DNA from: Streptomyces sp. CBMA152
GTDB taxonomy: Bacteria; Actinomycetota; Actinomycetes; Streptomycetales; Streptomycetaceae
Assembly: GCF_014596475.1 (NCBI RefSeq)
Contig: NZ_MECJ01000015.1
Location: forward strand, 372,001-436,000
Reading direction: 5' to 3'
DNA: 64,000 nt
Every line of letters begins with the position of its first letter. Positions within the stretch are counted from its first letter, which is position 1. Of this stretch, positions 20,828-28,675 are shown one piece after another. The notes under the pieces were generated by a model. That model was not told the DNA's origin, did no database searches, and worked only from the letters and a program-made list of their open reading frames with translations. Position numbers and translations under genes: made by a program.

Positions 20828-23008
20828 GTGGCCACCGAGACAGAGCCCACCGTCGAGCAGCAGCCGGAAAAGGCCACGGAACCATCCCGCGGCGACCGGA
20901 TGAAGGCCGCGTTCGGTGTGCAGCGCGGCCACGCCCGAGCCCGCGTCGGAGAGTGGCTCGCCGCCGGCGACCTCGACGAGGCCGACGTCATCCAGATCGC
21001 CGCCGAGAAGAAGCAGCGCCAGCACGCCGCGAAGGTCGCCCACCAGGAGCGGGCCGTCGCCGAAGCACGCGGACACTTCCGACACGCCGAGAGGCGCGCC
21101 GAAGCCGGAGAGGCCATCGGCTTCGGCACCGTCGCCACGGCGGGCGGGCGCGTTGCCGCAGCAGAGTCGAGGCTCGAACACCTTCGAGCCACGCCCCCCT
21201 TGCCGCCCACCGACCGCGAGATCAACAATGTGCGGCACGGGAAGCGGGCCGGCCGCGCCGCGATCCTTGCCGGTGGCGGCCTCGCCTCCCTGCCCACGTT
21301 CGGAACGGCGATAGAGATGGCCGCCCACGGGCAGCCGCTCGTCCTCGCCGCCCTCGGTACGGCGGCTGGCTACGGCTGGTACCTCGTGTCGCGCCCTTTC
21401 GTCGACGGCCAGCCTGCATCTGCCCCGAGCATCCCGGTGCAGCTGGCCTCGCCGGTGAGCATGACGAAGTCCGAACAGCCGACCGGACAGCGGGACTTCA
21501 ACGCCCCGCCGCCGCCCGCGCTCACGGTTGAGGAGCTTGACCAGGCGCTCCGCAACATTGGCGAGGTCAGGCCGAACGAGCAGATCCAGATCCTGGCCGT
21601 GCCGCAGCGGGAGAAGGACGGCAACACCACTGTCGTCTTCGACCTGCCGCCGCGTACCACCGTTGCCGAGCTGAAGAAGAAGCTGCCCAAGCTGGCCGGA
21701 GCCCTTGGCCGCGACGTGTCCATGGTCGACGTCGAGAAGGCAGGGACGGAGGCGCGCACCTCGCTGTGGCTGACCGACACGGATCCATTCGCGGCCACAC
21801 GCCCCTCCCCGCTCCTTCGGAAGCCGACTCAGCTGGACGCCTGGAAGGACGGCGTACCCGTCGGCTGGAACAAGCGCGGCATCACCATCCGGCTGGCCAT
21901 CAACAACCAGTCGTTCGTCATCGCGGGCACCGCTCGTTCCGGGAAGGGCGTCGGCGCCTCCAACCTGGTCGTGGGCGCCGGCTTTGACCCGCGCATCAAC
22001 CTGCGGATCGTGGCCGGTAAGCAGAACGCGGAGTGGAACCCCTACGCCAAGGCGGGCGTCGCCAGCACCTACTTCAAGCCCGACCCTGCCCGCCTGCTGG
22101 CGCTCTTGAAGGCACTGCTCGCCGACAAGGACCGGCGTGAACGTGCCCTCAACGATCTCGGCAAGAGCAAGCTGGTCGCCACCATCATCGAGCAGATCGG
22201 CGGCCTGGAGTTCCTCGTCATCGACGAGCTCGCCACCTACACGCGGCCGGGCAAGCCGCTGCGTGAAGAGATCCTCGAAGCGCTGATCGAACTGTCCGCG
22301 GTCGCCCTCGGAGCGGGCATCATCCTCGTGCTGATCACTCAGTACCCGGAGGTCGACGTCATCCCGCAGGCCCTGTCCGCGAACCTTGGGGCAAAGTGGG
22401 CGATGCGCGTCGAGAACGCCACCCAGTCCAACGCCATCCTCGGCGCAGGGCAGGCGGGCGCCGGCCGGGATGCCAGCAAGTTCGATCCTCCGCGCCCCGG
22501 CTTCGGCTGGCTGGTGAACCCGTTTGCCGGGGTCACCGACCTGGCTCGCAGCTTCGATCTGGACGAGGACGAGCGCGACGAGATCACCATGCTGCTGGAG
22601 AAGGCCGCGAAGATCCGCGAGACGGCGGGCCGGCTGGCCGGGCAGTGGGACGACCCGATCGAGCAGCACCTCCTCAACGCCACCGGCCTGTCGTCGGCGG
22701 CGGGCGGCCCGAAGCGAGACGGAGTGCCGGGCCGCAACGTGCTGCACCACACGCCCGAGGAGCGCATGCAGATGGATGCCTGCCGCGGTGCGCTCGCCGC
22801 GATGCGCGAGCTGGGTCGGGACGTGGCCCAACTGGCCGAGATGACGGAACTCATCGGCGACACCATGACCGAGACGCGGCTCGGCAAGCTCCTGCGCGAC
22901 GCGGGGGCGGGCGGCACGGTCAAGGTCGACATCGACGGCGTGGGCCGCGTGAACGGCTACCAGAAGGCCGATATCGCCGACGCGCTGAGCCTCCTCGAAG
23001 GCAACTGA
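20828..23008 (+). CDS. FtsK/SpoIIIE-type DNA translocase, TraB/TraSA-like
   Basis: 726 aa from the GTG at 20828. Two hydrophobic segments at about 140-187 should anchor it in the membrane. The motor domain has a Walker A-like loop GTARSGKGVG at 367-376, in which Gly replaces the usual Ser/Thr after Lys, and a Walker B FLVIDEL at 462-468. A C-terminal segment (about 650-726) looks like the winged helix that binds clt repeats. In Streptomyces plasmids, hexameric TraB alone moves double-stranded DNA between hyphae. It follows the membrane genes and precedes candidate clt repeats. Confidence 0.88.
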   Translation: MATETEPTVEQQPEKATEPSRGDRMKAAFGVQRGHARARVGEWLAAGDLDEADVIQIAAEKKQRQHAAKVAHQERAVAEARGHFRHAERRAEAGEAIGFGTVATAGGRVAAAESRLEHLRATPPLPPTDREINNVRHGKRAGRAAILAGGGLASLPTFGTAIEMAAHGQPLVLAALGTAAGYGWYLVSRPFVDGQPASAPSIPVQLASPVSMTKSEQPTGQRDFNAPPPPALTVEELDQALRNIGEVRPNEQIQILAVPQREKDGNTTVVFDLPPRTTVAELKKKLPKLAGALGRDVSMVDVEKAGTEARTSLWLTDTDPFAATRPSPLLRKPTQLDAWKDGVPVGWNKRGITIRLAINNQSFVIAGTARSGKGVGASNLVVGAGFDPRINLRIVAGKQNAEWNPYAKAGVASTYFKPDPARLLALLKALLADKDRRERALNDLGKSKLVATIIEQIGGLEFLVIDELATYTRPGKPLREEILEALIELSAVALGAGIILVLITQYPEVDVIPQALSANLGAKWAMRVENATQSNAILGAGQAGAGRDASKFDPPRPGFGWLVNPFAGVTDLARSFDLDEDERDEITMLLEKAAKIRETAGRLAGQWDDPIEQHLLNATGLSSAAGGPKRDGVPGRNVLHHTPEERMQMDACRGALAAMRELGRDVAQLAEMTELIGDTMTETRLGKLLRDAGAGGTVKVDIDGVGRVNGYQKADIADALSLLEGN

Positions 23009-23210
23009 TATGTGAGCTTTGCCCCGAGATCAGTACCCGGACATCAGCCGGTATGCCCCGGTCTATCCACCCGGACAGGCCGAACGACACCCGGACACCG
23101 CCCGGGCCGTGTCCACCCCCTATCCAACCCCGCCTGGGGTGCAGACCGGGGCAAACCACGCCCTGTCCGAGTGAACAAACCATCATAAACACCGTAAACA
23201 GGAGACCCTG
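23009..23210. promoter_or_regulatory. Candidate clt (cis-acting locus of transfer) with three ACCCGGACA repeats
   Basis: This 200-bp non-coding stretch follows the translocase gene. ACCCGGACA occurs at 23035-23043, 23069-23077 and 23089-23097 (spacings 34 and 20). TraB of plasmid pSVH1 is known to bind 8-bp GACCCGGA repeats in clt; the copies here match 7 of those 8 bases. Near-inverted GTGTCC and CTGTCC words lie further right. The location and the match make this the likely loading site of the translocase. Confidence 0.7.
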
Positions 23211-23615
23211 ATGACCACCTACGACCGCACCCGCCGCGACGCCAAGAAGGCCAGCCGCGAACTGAAAAAGGGCGACACCTTCTACGTCACCCTCGACGTA
23301 GCCAAGAACATCGCCCCCTACGAGGACAGCCACCTCTACAGCGAGTACACCGTCACCGGCGACCACCCCCTCCTCGGCGGCGCCATGGTCGGGGGTCAGT
23401 CCGTCGAGGGCATCGTCCTGCGCGACGGACCGATCCACACCAGGCCGCCCAAGGGGCTACGGAACATCGCGTCGCCCGGCCCCCAGGACGATGCCCCGCT
23501 CGGCAGCGACTACGAGGCCTTCCTCGACGAAGCCGAACTCCGCGGTCTCGACAAGCGCGTCCGCCAGGGCAGCGACCCGCAGAAACGCGGCCGCCTCAAC
23601 TCCTGGCGCGTCTGA
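23211..23615 (+). CDS. Hypothetical protein, 134 aa
   Basis: ATG at 23211 after AGGAGAC. The first half is beta-rich (GDTFYVTLDVAKNIAPYEDS, YSEYTVTGDHPLLGG). The C-terminal half is charged and loop-like. Stop and next start overlap (TGATG). It is the first gene after the clt region; role unknown. Confidence 0.6.
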   Translation: MTTYDRTRRDAKKASRELKKGDTFYVTLDVAKNIAPYEDSHLYSEYTVTGDHPLLGGAMVGGQSVEGIVLRDGPIHTRPPKGLRNIASPGPQDDAPLGSDYEAFLDEAELRGLDKRVRQGSDPQKRGRLNSWRV

Positions 23616-24127
23616 TGATCACTGTTGCCGAGACCGGTACGAAGTCGTCACCGGCCGTTGCGCCGGGCGACCTCAGCCTCGATGCCCGGATGGCGCTGAC
23701 CCTCGCCGAAATGGACGGGCGCTGCCGCATAGCCGTCCTCGCCGTCGACATCAACAGCGCCCACATCGCCACCGAAGCGCCCGCAGTCGGCGCAGCGCCC
23801 CCTGCCCTGCCTGTGCCGTGCCCCAGCCCGTACAGCACGCCGATCGCCGCGCTCCTGCACCGGGCCCGCATCCGGATCGAGACCGACGGCTGGTGCCGCG
23901 ACGCCCTGTACGACGACTCCGGCGCTATCTGCCCCGAACACGCAATCCGCCTCGAAGCAGCCAGCCGCCAGCAGGGCTATGACGCGAGCGTCCTGCTCCT
24001 CGAATCCATCCGGCGCCACTGGCAGGCCGAGACGATTCCGAGCTGGAACGCGCAGCAGACCAGCGTCGCGCCCGTTCTCCTGGCATTCGACCGCGCCGCC
24101 GAACTCGCCCACAACCGCAGCATCTGA
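23615..24127 (+). CDS. DUF6197-like protein
   Basis: 170 aa from the ATG at 23615. The C-terminal 100 residues show the DUF6197 layout: ALLHRARIRIETDGWCRDAL, CPEHAIRLEAASRQQGY, and IPSWNAQQTSVAPVLLAFDR. The N-terminal 60 residues are variable. The family is common in Streptomyces phages and plasmids; its function is unknown. Confidence 0.7.
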   Translation: MITVAETGTKSSPAVAPGDLSLDARMALTLAEMDGRCRIAVLAVDINSAHIATEAPAVGAAPPALPVPCPSPYSTPIAALLHRARIRIETDGWCRDALYDDSGAICPEHAIRLEAASRQQGYDASVLLLESIRRHWQAETIPSWNAQQTSVAPVLLAFDRAAELAHNRSI

Positions 24128-24140
24128 TCCAGGGAGACCG

Positions 24141-24332
24141 ATGATGACGCAACGCACCAACCCCGATCCCGGCAGCCAGATCTGCGGATACCAAATCGCC
24201 TACGGCATGCCGTGGTCGGAGTACTGCGCCGAACGCAAGGCCAAAGACAAGTACTTCTGCGCTGACCACGATCAGATCGTCCTGGAGGAAGACGGCGAAG
24301 TCCGTCCCCACGGCGCAGCAAAGGGGCGGTGA
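24141..24332 (+). CDS. Small protein with Cys/His motif, 63 aa
   Basis: ATG at 24141 (a second ATG follows) after AGGGAGA. Contains SQICGYQIAYGMPWSEYCAE then YFCADHDQIV, a three-Cys pattern that looks metal-binding. Overlaps the next start. Confidence 0.55.
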   Translation: MMTQRTNPDPGSQICGYQIAYGMPWSEYCAERKAKDKYFCADHDQIVLEEDGEVRPHGAAKGR

Positions 24333-24637
24333 CTATGGGAATCAGCATCAGCCATGGCGCCAAGGGCCCCCGCTCCGCGCTCACCATCAGCAACCTCGGC
24401 CAGCAGCTCGCCCACGTCCTCACCGCCGCCGAATGGCGGGAGATCGCTGACCTGTTCGACGGCTCGTTTGCCGACATCGCCAGCGTCCCGCCCCGTGAAG
24501 CCGGCCGCATCGGCGACCTGCTCCACAAGGGCGCCCGTCACCGCCTCATGGCCGCCGACTGGGGCGACCTCGCCGCCGAACTCGGAGACGCCGCCAACCG
24601 CGCCGCGCGCGCTGGACAGAACTGGGAGTGGACCTGA
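24329..24637 (+). CDS. Hypothetical protein, 102 aa
   Basis: GTG at 24329 overlapping the previous stop; an ATG two codons on is possible. Mixed helix pattern with LGQQLAHVLTAAEWREIADL and a second helix DLLHKGARHRLM. No family recognised. Confidence 0.55.
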   Translation: MTMGISISHGAKGPRSALTISNLGQQLAHVLTAAEWREIADLFDGSFADIASVPPREAGRIGDLLHKGARHRLMAADWGDLAAELGDAANRAARAGQNWEWT

Positions 24638-24696
24638 CCCGCATCCAGGACACGCACACCCGCGGCCTCTTGGCCAAAACCATCAACCAGCAGTAG
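24628..24696 (+). CDS. 22-aa ORF
   Basis: A GTG at 24628 overlaps the end of the previous gene, and the TAG at 24694-24696 lies just before the next RBS. The product is basic and short. Only position supports it. Confidence 0.25.
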   Translation: MDLTRIQDTHTRGLLAKTINQQ

Positions 24697-24706
24697 AGGA
24701 GACCAC

Positions 24707-24925
24707 ATGCCCGACACCTGGAATGGCGAGCCGCTGCCGGAACGCGGCAGGAAGTTCACCGATATCCACTACCGGCTGTACGACCGCCGCACCAAGCGAC
24801 TGCTCAGCTTCAACTCGACGAACAGCATCGACTGCATCGTCACCGACGTACTCCGCACCCAGCAGGAACACCTCGACGCACAGATCTGCGCCGTCGAATA
24901 CGACGGCCCCGCCTACCCGAACTAG
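24707..24925 (+). CDS. Hypothetical protein, 72 aa
   Basis: ATG at 24707 after TAGAGGAGACC. The sequence has RGRKFTDIHYRLYDRRTKRL, then a helix and an acidic end. The same RBS word, TAGAGGAGACC, precedes the next gene, a small local duplication. Confidence 0.55.
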   Translation: MPDTWNGEPLPERGRKFTDIHYRLYDRRTKRLLSFNSTNSIDCIVTDVLRTQQEHLDAQICAVEYDGPAYPN

Positions 24926-24936
24926 AGGAGACCACC

Positions 24937-25242
24937 ATGACCACCGCCACGATCACCGCCGACGACCTCGTCCGCCGCTACGCCGAGGACATCGCCTACG
25001 TCGCCGAACAGGCCCCCGCCACCGACCTCGACGCGCTCGTCGGCCAACTCGACAGCGCGGCCAGGAACTTCGACATAGCTGGCATCAACGGCCACGAAGA
25101 CCTGGAGACGGCCGGCACGCTGCTCGGCGAGGCCATCAACGCGGACGGCATCGAGCGCGGCGTCTTCCTCCGCAAGGCCGACGAACTCCTCACGCCACTC
25201 TGGGACATGACCAGCGAGTACCGAGACATGGTCGGCGACTGA
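24937..25242 (+). CDS. Hypothetical acidic protein, 101 aa
   Basis: ATG at 24937 with AGAGGAGACC. Helical and acidic: DDLVRRYAEDIAYVAEQAPA, then a long helix to the end. No Cys. Role unknown. Confidence 0.55.
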   Translation: MTTATITADDLVRRYAEDIAYVAEQAPATDLDALVGQLDSAARNFDIAGINGHEDLETAGTLLGEAINADGIERGVFLRKADELLTPLWDMTSEYRDMVGD

Positions 25243-25245
25243 CCC

Positions 25246-25410
25246 GTGGACATCACCGAGCCGACCGCGACCGCGTGGCCCGACGACGATGTCGGCTGCG
25301 AGGCGGAAGGCTGTGCGGGCCAGTTCACCCAAGGGCGTGACTACCTCTGCGAGCGTTGCGCCGACGCCTTCGACCAAGCCCGCGACGAAGCCGTGCAGCT
25401 CGGAGAATGA
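25246..25410 (+). CDS. Small zinc-ribbon-like protein, 54 aa
   Basis: GTG at 25246. It contains VGCEAEGCAG and then LCERCADAF, two Cys pairs about 12 residues apart, the typical layout of a small zinc ribbon. The last gene of clear support before the convergent terminator. Confidence 0.5.
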   Translation: MDITEPTATAWPDDDVGCEAEGCAGQFTQGRDYLCERCADAFDQARDEAVQLGE

Positions 25411-25414
25411 TGGC

Positions 25415-25477
25415 GTGATGTTCAGCCGACAGATCTGGTTCGACCGGCAGGGCGAGCCCATCGACTCCGACGTCTAG
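25415..25477 (+). CDS. 20-aa ORF
   Basis: GTG at 25415 (ATG at 25418) gives a short basic/aromatic peptide ending in DSDV, stopping 14 bases before a terminator. Only its position supports it. Confidence 0.25.
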   Translation: MMFSRQIWFDRQGEPIDSDV

Positions 25478-25490
25478 CCAGCCACCCTGC

Positions 25491-25516
25491 GGCCCCTGCC
25501 ATCCCCGGCAGGGGCC
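25491..25516. terminator. Convergent terminator
   Basis: GGCCCCTGCC (25491-25500) pairs perfectly with 25507-25516 around a 6-nt loop. It lies between the plus-strand transfer operon and the minus-strand HNH gene and can serve both. Confidence 0.8.
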
Positions 25517-25520
25517 GTCG

Positions 25521-26249
25521 TCATGCGGTGGGCTCCTCGCGGGGGCGCGCCGGATCCGCGCTGTAGAAGCCGTCCAACTGCACGTTCAGCTCGGCCAAGT
25601 CCGGGTGCTCGGCGACGTCCCGGGCCTCCGCCTCGGTCAGCAGGTTCATGAAGCGCTCGATGGACCGGGTGGTGAGCACCATCTCGGCCGACGCCTCCAA
25701 CGCCGCAGCCCTCAAGCGGTGGCGCTTGGCGAGGATGCGAAGAACGCGGGCGCGGATCTCGTACTCGTCGGGCTGCTCGCTCACGTGCGCTTCACCTTGC
25801 TGCTTACGTGGTGCTCGTGCCGGGGTCCCAGCTAGCCGGTCTCGTTGCTGTTCCTGGACCTGCTCTATCAGGGCAATTTGGTCGAGTGGAAGGCTGCGGA
25901 GCGCTCGCGCCTGATACGCGCGGGCTCGGGGCTCCAGTGCGCTGCGCCTCGGCCCCCATCTTTTCGTGCCGTCGAGGCAGGACATAGTCGAGTTGCAAGC
26001 GTCGCAGAGCATCCCGCGGATTGCCCGAAGCCTGGGCTGCCACGACTCAAAGTGGTCCACGACGAGGCGCCGCCCGCCCGTCTCGGGCGCGGGTGTCTGG
26101 CAGATCTCGCAGCGACCAGCTGCGCGCGACCACATCTCGTCGTACTCATCGCACGTGAGCCGGTGGTAGATGAAGTGGTGGCATGGGTTTCCGGACCGGG
26201 AGTGGCGGTTCTGCGCTCTCCTGAATGCCGCTCCGTCGCTACGCCTCAC
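25521..26249 (-). CDS. HNH endonuclease, endonuclease VII type, with C-terminal extension
   Basis: 242 aa. The GTG at 26249 overlaps the stop of the upstream gene; longer starts would overlap it fully. Residues about 20-95 show RLTCDEYDEMW, RCEICQTPAPETGGRRLVVD, then LCDACNSTM: two Cys pairs and a D-H pair, the pattern of phage recombination endonuclease VII-like HNH nucleases. The last 85 residues are charged helices and could be a separate gene starting at an internal GTG (MSEQPDEYE). Confidence 0.7.
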   Translation of the reverse strand: MRRSDGAAFRRAQNRHSRSGNPCHHFIYHRLTCDEYDEMWSRAAGRCEICQTPAPETGGRRLVVDHFESWQPRLRAIRGMLCDACNSTMSCLDGTKRWGPRRSALEPRARAYQARALRSLPLDQIALIEQVQEQQRDRLAGTPARAPRKQQGEAHVSEQPDEYEIRARVLRILAKRHRLRAAALEASAEMVLTTRSIERFMNLLTEAEARDVAEHPDLAELNVQLDGFYSADPARPREEPTA

Positions 26250-26464
26250 GAGGGTTTCACCTTCCCATCGCGGATGCGGGCGACGTATTCGCGGGTGAAT
26301 CCGGACGCCTTGACGACCTCGTTGAGCCGCCCGCGCACCTGCTCCTCGCCGCGCTTCTCTGGGAAGACCTGCGGGATTAGATCGAAGATGCGTGCCCGGT
26401 CTGCGGCCATGCGTTCGGTGAGGGCGCGGATCTCTTCGATCTTCTGTGCGTCGATGTCTGCCAT
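26246..26464 (-). CDS. Small HTH-like protein, 72 aa
   Basis: ATG at 26464. The N-terminal 45 residues are a charged helix, then GRLNEVVKASGFTREYVARI and RDGKVKPS, an HTH-like end. It stands at a divergent promoter and is followed by the HNH gene with a GTGA overlap, so it may control its own operon. Confidence 0.6.
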   Translation of the reverse strand: MADIDAQKIEEIRALTERMAADRARIFDLIPQVFPEKRGEEQVRGRLNEVVKASGFTREYVARIRDGKVKPS

Positions 26465-26469
26465 GACTC

Positions 26470-26575
26470 CAGTGTGCCACCCCTGTAGGCGAACTAGGTG
26501 TGCCAACTGTGTAGACAGGAGAACTGAGTAGGCATACATTGGTCTCACTGGAGACGCCGAAACAAGGGGGACCCC
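26470..26575. promoter_or_regulatory. Divergent promoter with direct repeats
   Basis: GTGTGCCA occurs at 26472-26479 and 26498-26505, each followed by a CTGTAGGC- or TGTAGAC-like word and GAACT. The repeats are 26 bp apart (about 2.5 helical turns). A purine-rich site (AACAAGGGGGACC) precedes the rightward gene. The likely binder is the HTH protein next to it. Confidence 0.5.
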
Positions 26576-26962
26576 ATGAACCACACCGTCGCCGCGATCC
26601 GCCGCAGCATCCGCGCCGCCCTCACCACCAGCCGCCCGCTCGGCTACGCCACGCTCTCCGGCATCATCGGCGCCCACGTCAACACCGGCCGCCTCGTGAG
26701 GACCGGCGACATCCTCGACCGCATCGGCGCCGGCGACCTCCCCGACGGACAGAAGTCCTGGTATGGCCGCCATGTCGCCAAGGCGTACCGCGCCTGCCAC
26801 CTCGGCGCCGACACGGTCCGCGTCTGGAGTCAGCACCGCACCACCGGCCGCTGGATTCACGTCTACGTCTATGACCCGGCCGACCCCGCCCTGTACACCG
26901 CGCTTCACAGCTACAAGGCCACCCAGCCCTACGCCGCCACCTCGTTCGCGGAGGTCGCCTAG
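26576..26962 (+). CDS. Hypothetical protein, 128 aa
   Basis: ATG at 26576 with GGGGGA. Begins NHTVAAIRRSIRAALTTSRP, continues with VRTGDILDRIGAGDLPDGQK, and ends in a strand-rich segment (WIHVYVYDPADPALYTAL). The first gene of the rightward operon; no family recognised. Confidence 0.6.
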   Translation: MNHTVAAIRRSIRAALTTSRPLGYATLSGIIGAHVNTGRLVRTGDILDRIGAGDLPDGQKSWYGRHVAKAYRACHLGADTVRVWSQHRTTGRWIHVYVYDPADPALYTALHSYKATQPYAATSFAEVA

Positions 26963-27010
26963 TCCAACTTCGCCGCCTCGTCCGCCTGTCCTGCCTACGC
27001 TGGAGTCGTC

Positions 27011-27373
27011 ATGACCCGTCAGACCCGCCACGCCCTCACCGCGCTCACCCGCATGACCCCCGCCCGCCGCAGTGTCGTGCAGGCGGCCGCGGTCGAGTAC
27101 CTGTCGCAGGTCGACCGACGGCGCCTGCCCGTCGGCTACGACCGGGCGATCGGCCACGACGACGACAACCGGGCCGACGCGTTCACCATGCGGCGCGGCA
27201 ACGTCATGGCCCGCCTGCTCGGCCTCGGCGTCCAGCCCCACGACCCCGACCTGCCCGACACCGCCCGCGCCGTCCTCGCCGCGATCGACACCACGCCCCG
27301 CGAGCTGACCAAGCTGGGTGAGGCGAGCGGGCAGTCGCTCCTCGTCGCCGCCCTCTGGCTGGCCACCAAGTGA
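27011..27373 (+). CDS. Hypothetical protein, 120 aa
   Basis: ATG at 27011. Helical with RRSVVQAAAVEYLSQVDRRR, then MRRGNVMARLLGLGVQPHDP, and a last helix LGEASGQSLLVAALWLA. Overlaps the next GTG. Confidence 0.55.
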   Translation: MTRQTRHALTALTRMTPARRSVVQAAAVEYLSQVDRRRLPVGYDRAIGHDDDNRADAFTMRRGNVMARLLGLGVQPHDPDLPDTARAVLAAIDTTPRELTKLGEASGQSLLVAALWLATK

Positions 27374-27504
27374 CCGCGCCGCCGCCCCGTCTCCTCCCGT
27401 GGTGGGAGGAGACGCCCGACGAGTGCGCGCGGGCCGACCGGGCCTACTACGCCGACCAGTACGACGCTGCGGACGATGACGTCGACGGGGACGACGACCA
27501 GTAG
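27370..27504 (+). CDS. Very acidic small protein, 44 aa
   Basis: GTG at 27370 overlapping the previous stop. Starts TAPPPRLLPWWEETPDE and ends in a run of Asp (DDDVDGDDDQ). The composition suggests a flexible tail or binding partner of a basic protein. Confidence 0.45.
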   Translation: MTAPPPRLLPWWEETPDECARADRAYYADQYDAADDDVDGDDDQ

Positions 27505-27531
27505 CCGGGCTGGAGTCGCATACTGGGCGCC

Positions 27532-27732
27532 ATGAGCGAACTCGCGCCCGACGATGACGCCTTGATGGCCCTTGTCGAGCAGGTGTACCGCGTCAACCGC
27601 GCCGACGTCGCTACGGGCCGGGAGCGGATCCGGGACGACCTCGACGCGATCGCCGCCCAGCTGACGGAGACGCTGCTCCCGGCCGACATGCGCGCCGCCG
27701 GGTTGCGGTTCGAATGGGCGGAGGAGCGGTGA
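27532..27732 (+). CDS. Small helical protein, 66 aa
   Basis: ATG at 27532. It begins MSELAPDDDALMALVEQVYR and ends FEWAEER. A 14-codon ORF at 27977 repeats its first and last residues. The stop overlaps the next GTG. Confidence 0.55.
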   Translation: MSELAPDDDALMALVEQVYRVNRADVATGRERIRDDLDAIAAQLTETLLPADMRAAGLRFEWAEER

Positions 27733-27962
27733 AGGAGTGGATCGTCGTCTACAAGGAGTCGACCGTCGTCGACGCACTCGTCATGGAATGTGAACGGTGG
27801 GAGCCGGACAACCCCAACTCCTGGCTTCCGTTGTGCCCGGTGTGTGGTGCGCAGCCGGTGGATGTTGCTGTCGACGCCGATCTCAACTCCGATCCCTATG
27901 TCGTCAGGAGCGTGTCGTTCACGGGCTGCTGGCATCGCATCGTGCCTATTTGGACGATGTAG
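27729..27962 (+). CDS. Hypothetical protein with CxxC, 77 aa
   Basis: GTG at 27729. Starts KEWIVVYKESTVVDALVMEC, then LCPVCGAQPVD and a final GCWHRIVPIWT. The CPVC pair with later Cys/His suggests a metal site. Confidence 0.55.
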   Translation: MKEWIVVYKESTVVDALVMECERWEPDNPNSWLPLCPVCGAQPVDVAVDADLNSDPYVVRSVSFTGCWHRIVPIWTM

Positions 27963-27976
27963 ACCGAGGGGACAAC

Positions 27977-28021
27977 GTGAAGGAACTCGCCCCGGCCAGC
28001 GACGCCTTGGAGGAGCGGTGA
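27977..28021 (+). CDS. 14-aa ORF, possible internal-deletion remnant of the 27532 gene
   Basis: GTG at 27977 opens MKELAPASDALEER and stops at 28021, overlapping the next GTG. Its start matches SELAPDDDAL and its end matches AEER of the protein at 27532-27732, as if the middle had been lost after duplication. Confidence 0.3.
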   Translation: MKELAPASDALEER

Positions 28022-28422
28022 GCGCACAGCATCCGATGGTCGACCGCGTCCTGACCGCCAGCGACCCGGAGCCGCCCGCCGGTACCGTCGTGCGGGACGA
28101 CTGCGGCACGATATGGAAGAACGACGGCCACTACCCGGCCTGCTGGGTTGAGCCCGACGCCGACGTCCACGACCCCGAATCCTGGACAAAGATCGCCGGA
28201 AACTATGGGCCGGTCACCGTGATCGAATGGGTCAGCGAGTACAGGTACAGCACTATGCCGGGCTACGGCGTCCTCCCGGACGATCAACTCGTCCTGGTAG
28301 TCGCCGCGCTCGTCGACCCGGGCGGCCACGCCAGCGATGCCGCCGAACGCGCACAGAACATCATCCGGCTCGTCCGCGCCAACACCACCTGCATCGGCGA
28401 CATGAACCGAGGCTGCTACTGA
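28018..28422 (+). CDS. Hypothetical protein, 134 aa
   Basis: GTG at 28018. Residues about 20-75 are beta-rich with GTVVRDDCGTIWKNDGHYPA and VTVIEWVSEYRYS. The C-terminal half is a helix (AERAQNIIRLVRA). The N-terminal beta part resembles small phage 'DxxGxxW' domains. The end overlaps the next ATG. Confidence 0.55.
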   Translation: MSAQHPMVDRVLTASDPEPPAGTVVRDDCGTIWKNDGHYPACWVEPDADVHDPESWTKIAGNYGPVTVIEWVSEYRYSTMPGYGVLPDDQLVLVVAALVDPGGHASDAAERAQNIIRLVRANTTCIGDMNRGCY

Positions 28423-28481
28423 TGGGCGAAGACGAGCAGGAGAACATCCAGGTCATGCGCGAGATGGAGAACCGCCGGTGA
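28422..28481 (+). CDS. 19-aa charged ORF
   Basis: ATG at 28422 overlaps the previous stop and the TGA overlaps the next GTG. The peptide (MGEDEQENIQVMREMENRR) is a single charged helix. The exact double overlap is the main support. Confidence 0.35.
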   Translation: MGEDEQENIQVMREMENRR

Positions 28482-28675
28482 GCAACTTCGCGAAAGATGG
28501 CTTTGTCGGGGATCGCGTCATCCTCGGCCCTGAGCACGTAAACGGCACCGGTCAGGTGTACCTCGACGTGCAAGGCCCCATCCACCTCTCGAACGCCGAG
28601 GCGAGGGAAATAGCGGCAGCGCTGGTCGAGGCGGCCGACTACGCCAGCGAACGGCAGGCAGAGGAGAACGCGTGA
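28478..28675 (+). CDS. Small hypothetical protein, 65 aa
   Basis: GTG at 28478. A strand-rich first half (GFVGDRVILGPEHVNGTGQV) and an Ala-rich helix. It overlaps the next GTG. Confidence 0.55.
   Translation: MSNFAKDGFVGDRVILGPEHVNGTGQVYLDVQGPIHLSNAEAREIAAALVEAADYASERQAEENA

Noticed and set aside
20741-22831. Long open frame (about 696 codons) antisense to the translocase gene
   Set aside because: It mirrors the third-base GC bias of the real gene, has an odd composition, and shows no family motif.
23035-23097. Repeats considered as a CRISPR array
   Set aside because: Units are 9 bp with unequal spacing and no cas genes; they fit clt repeats better.
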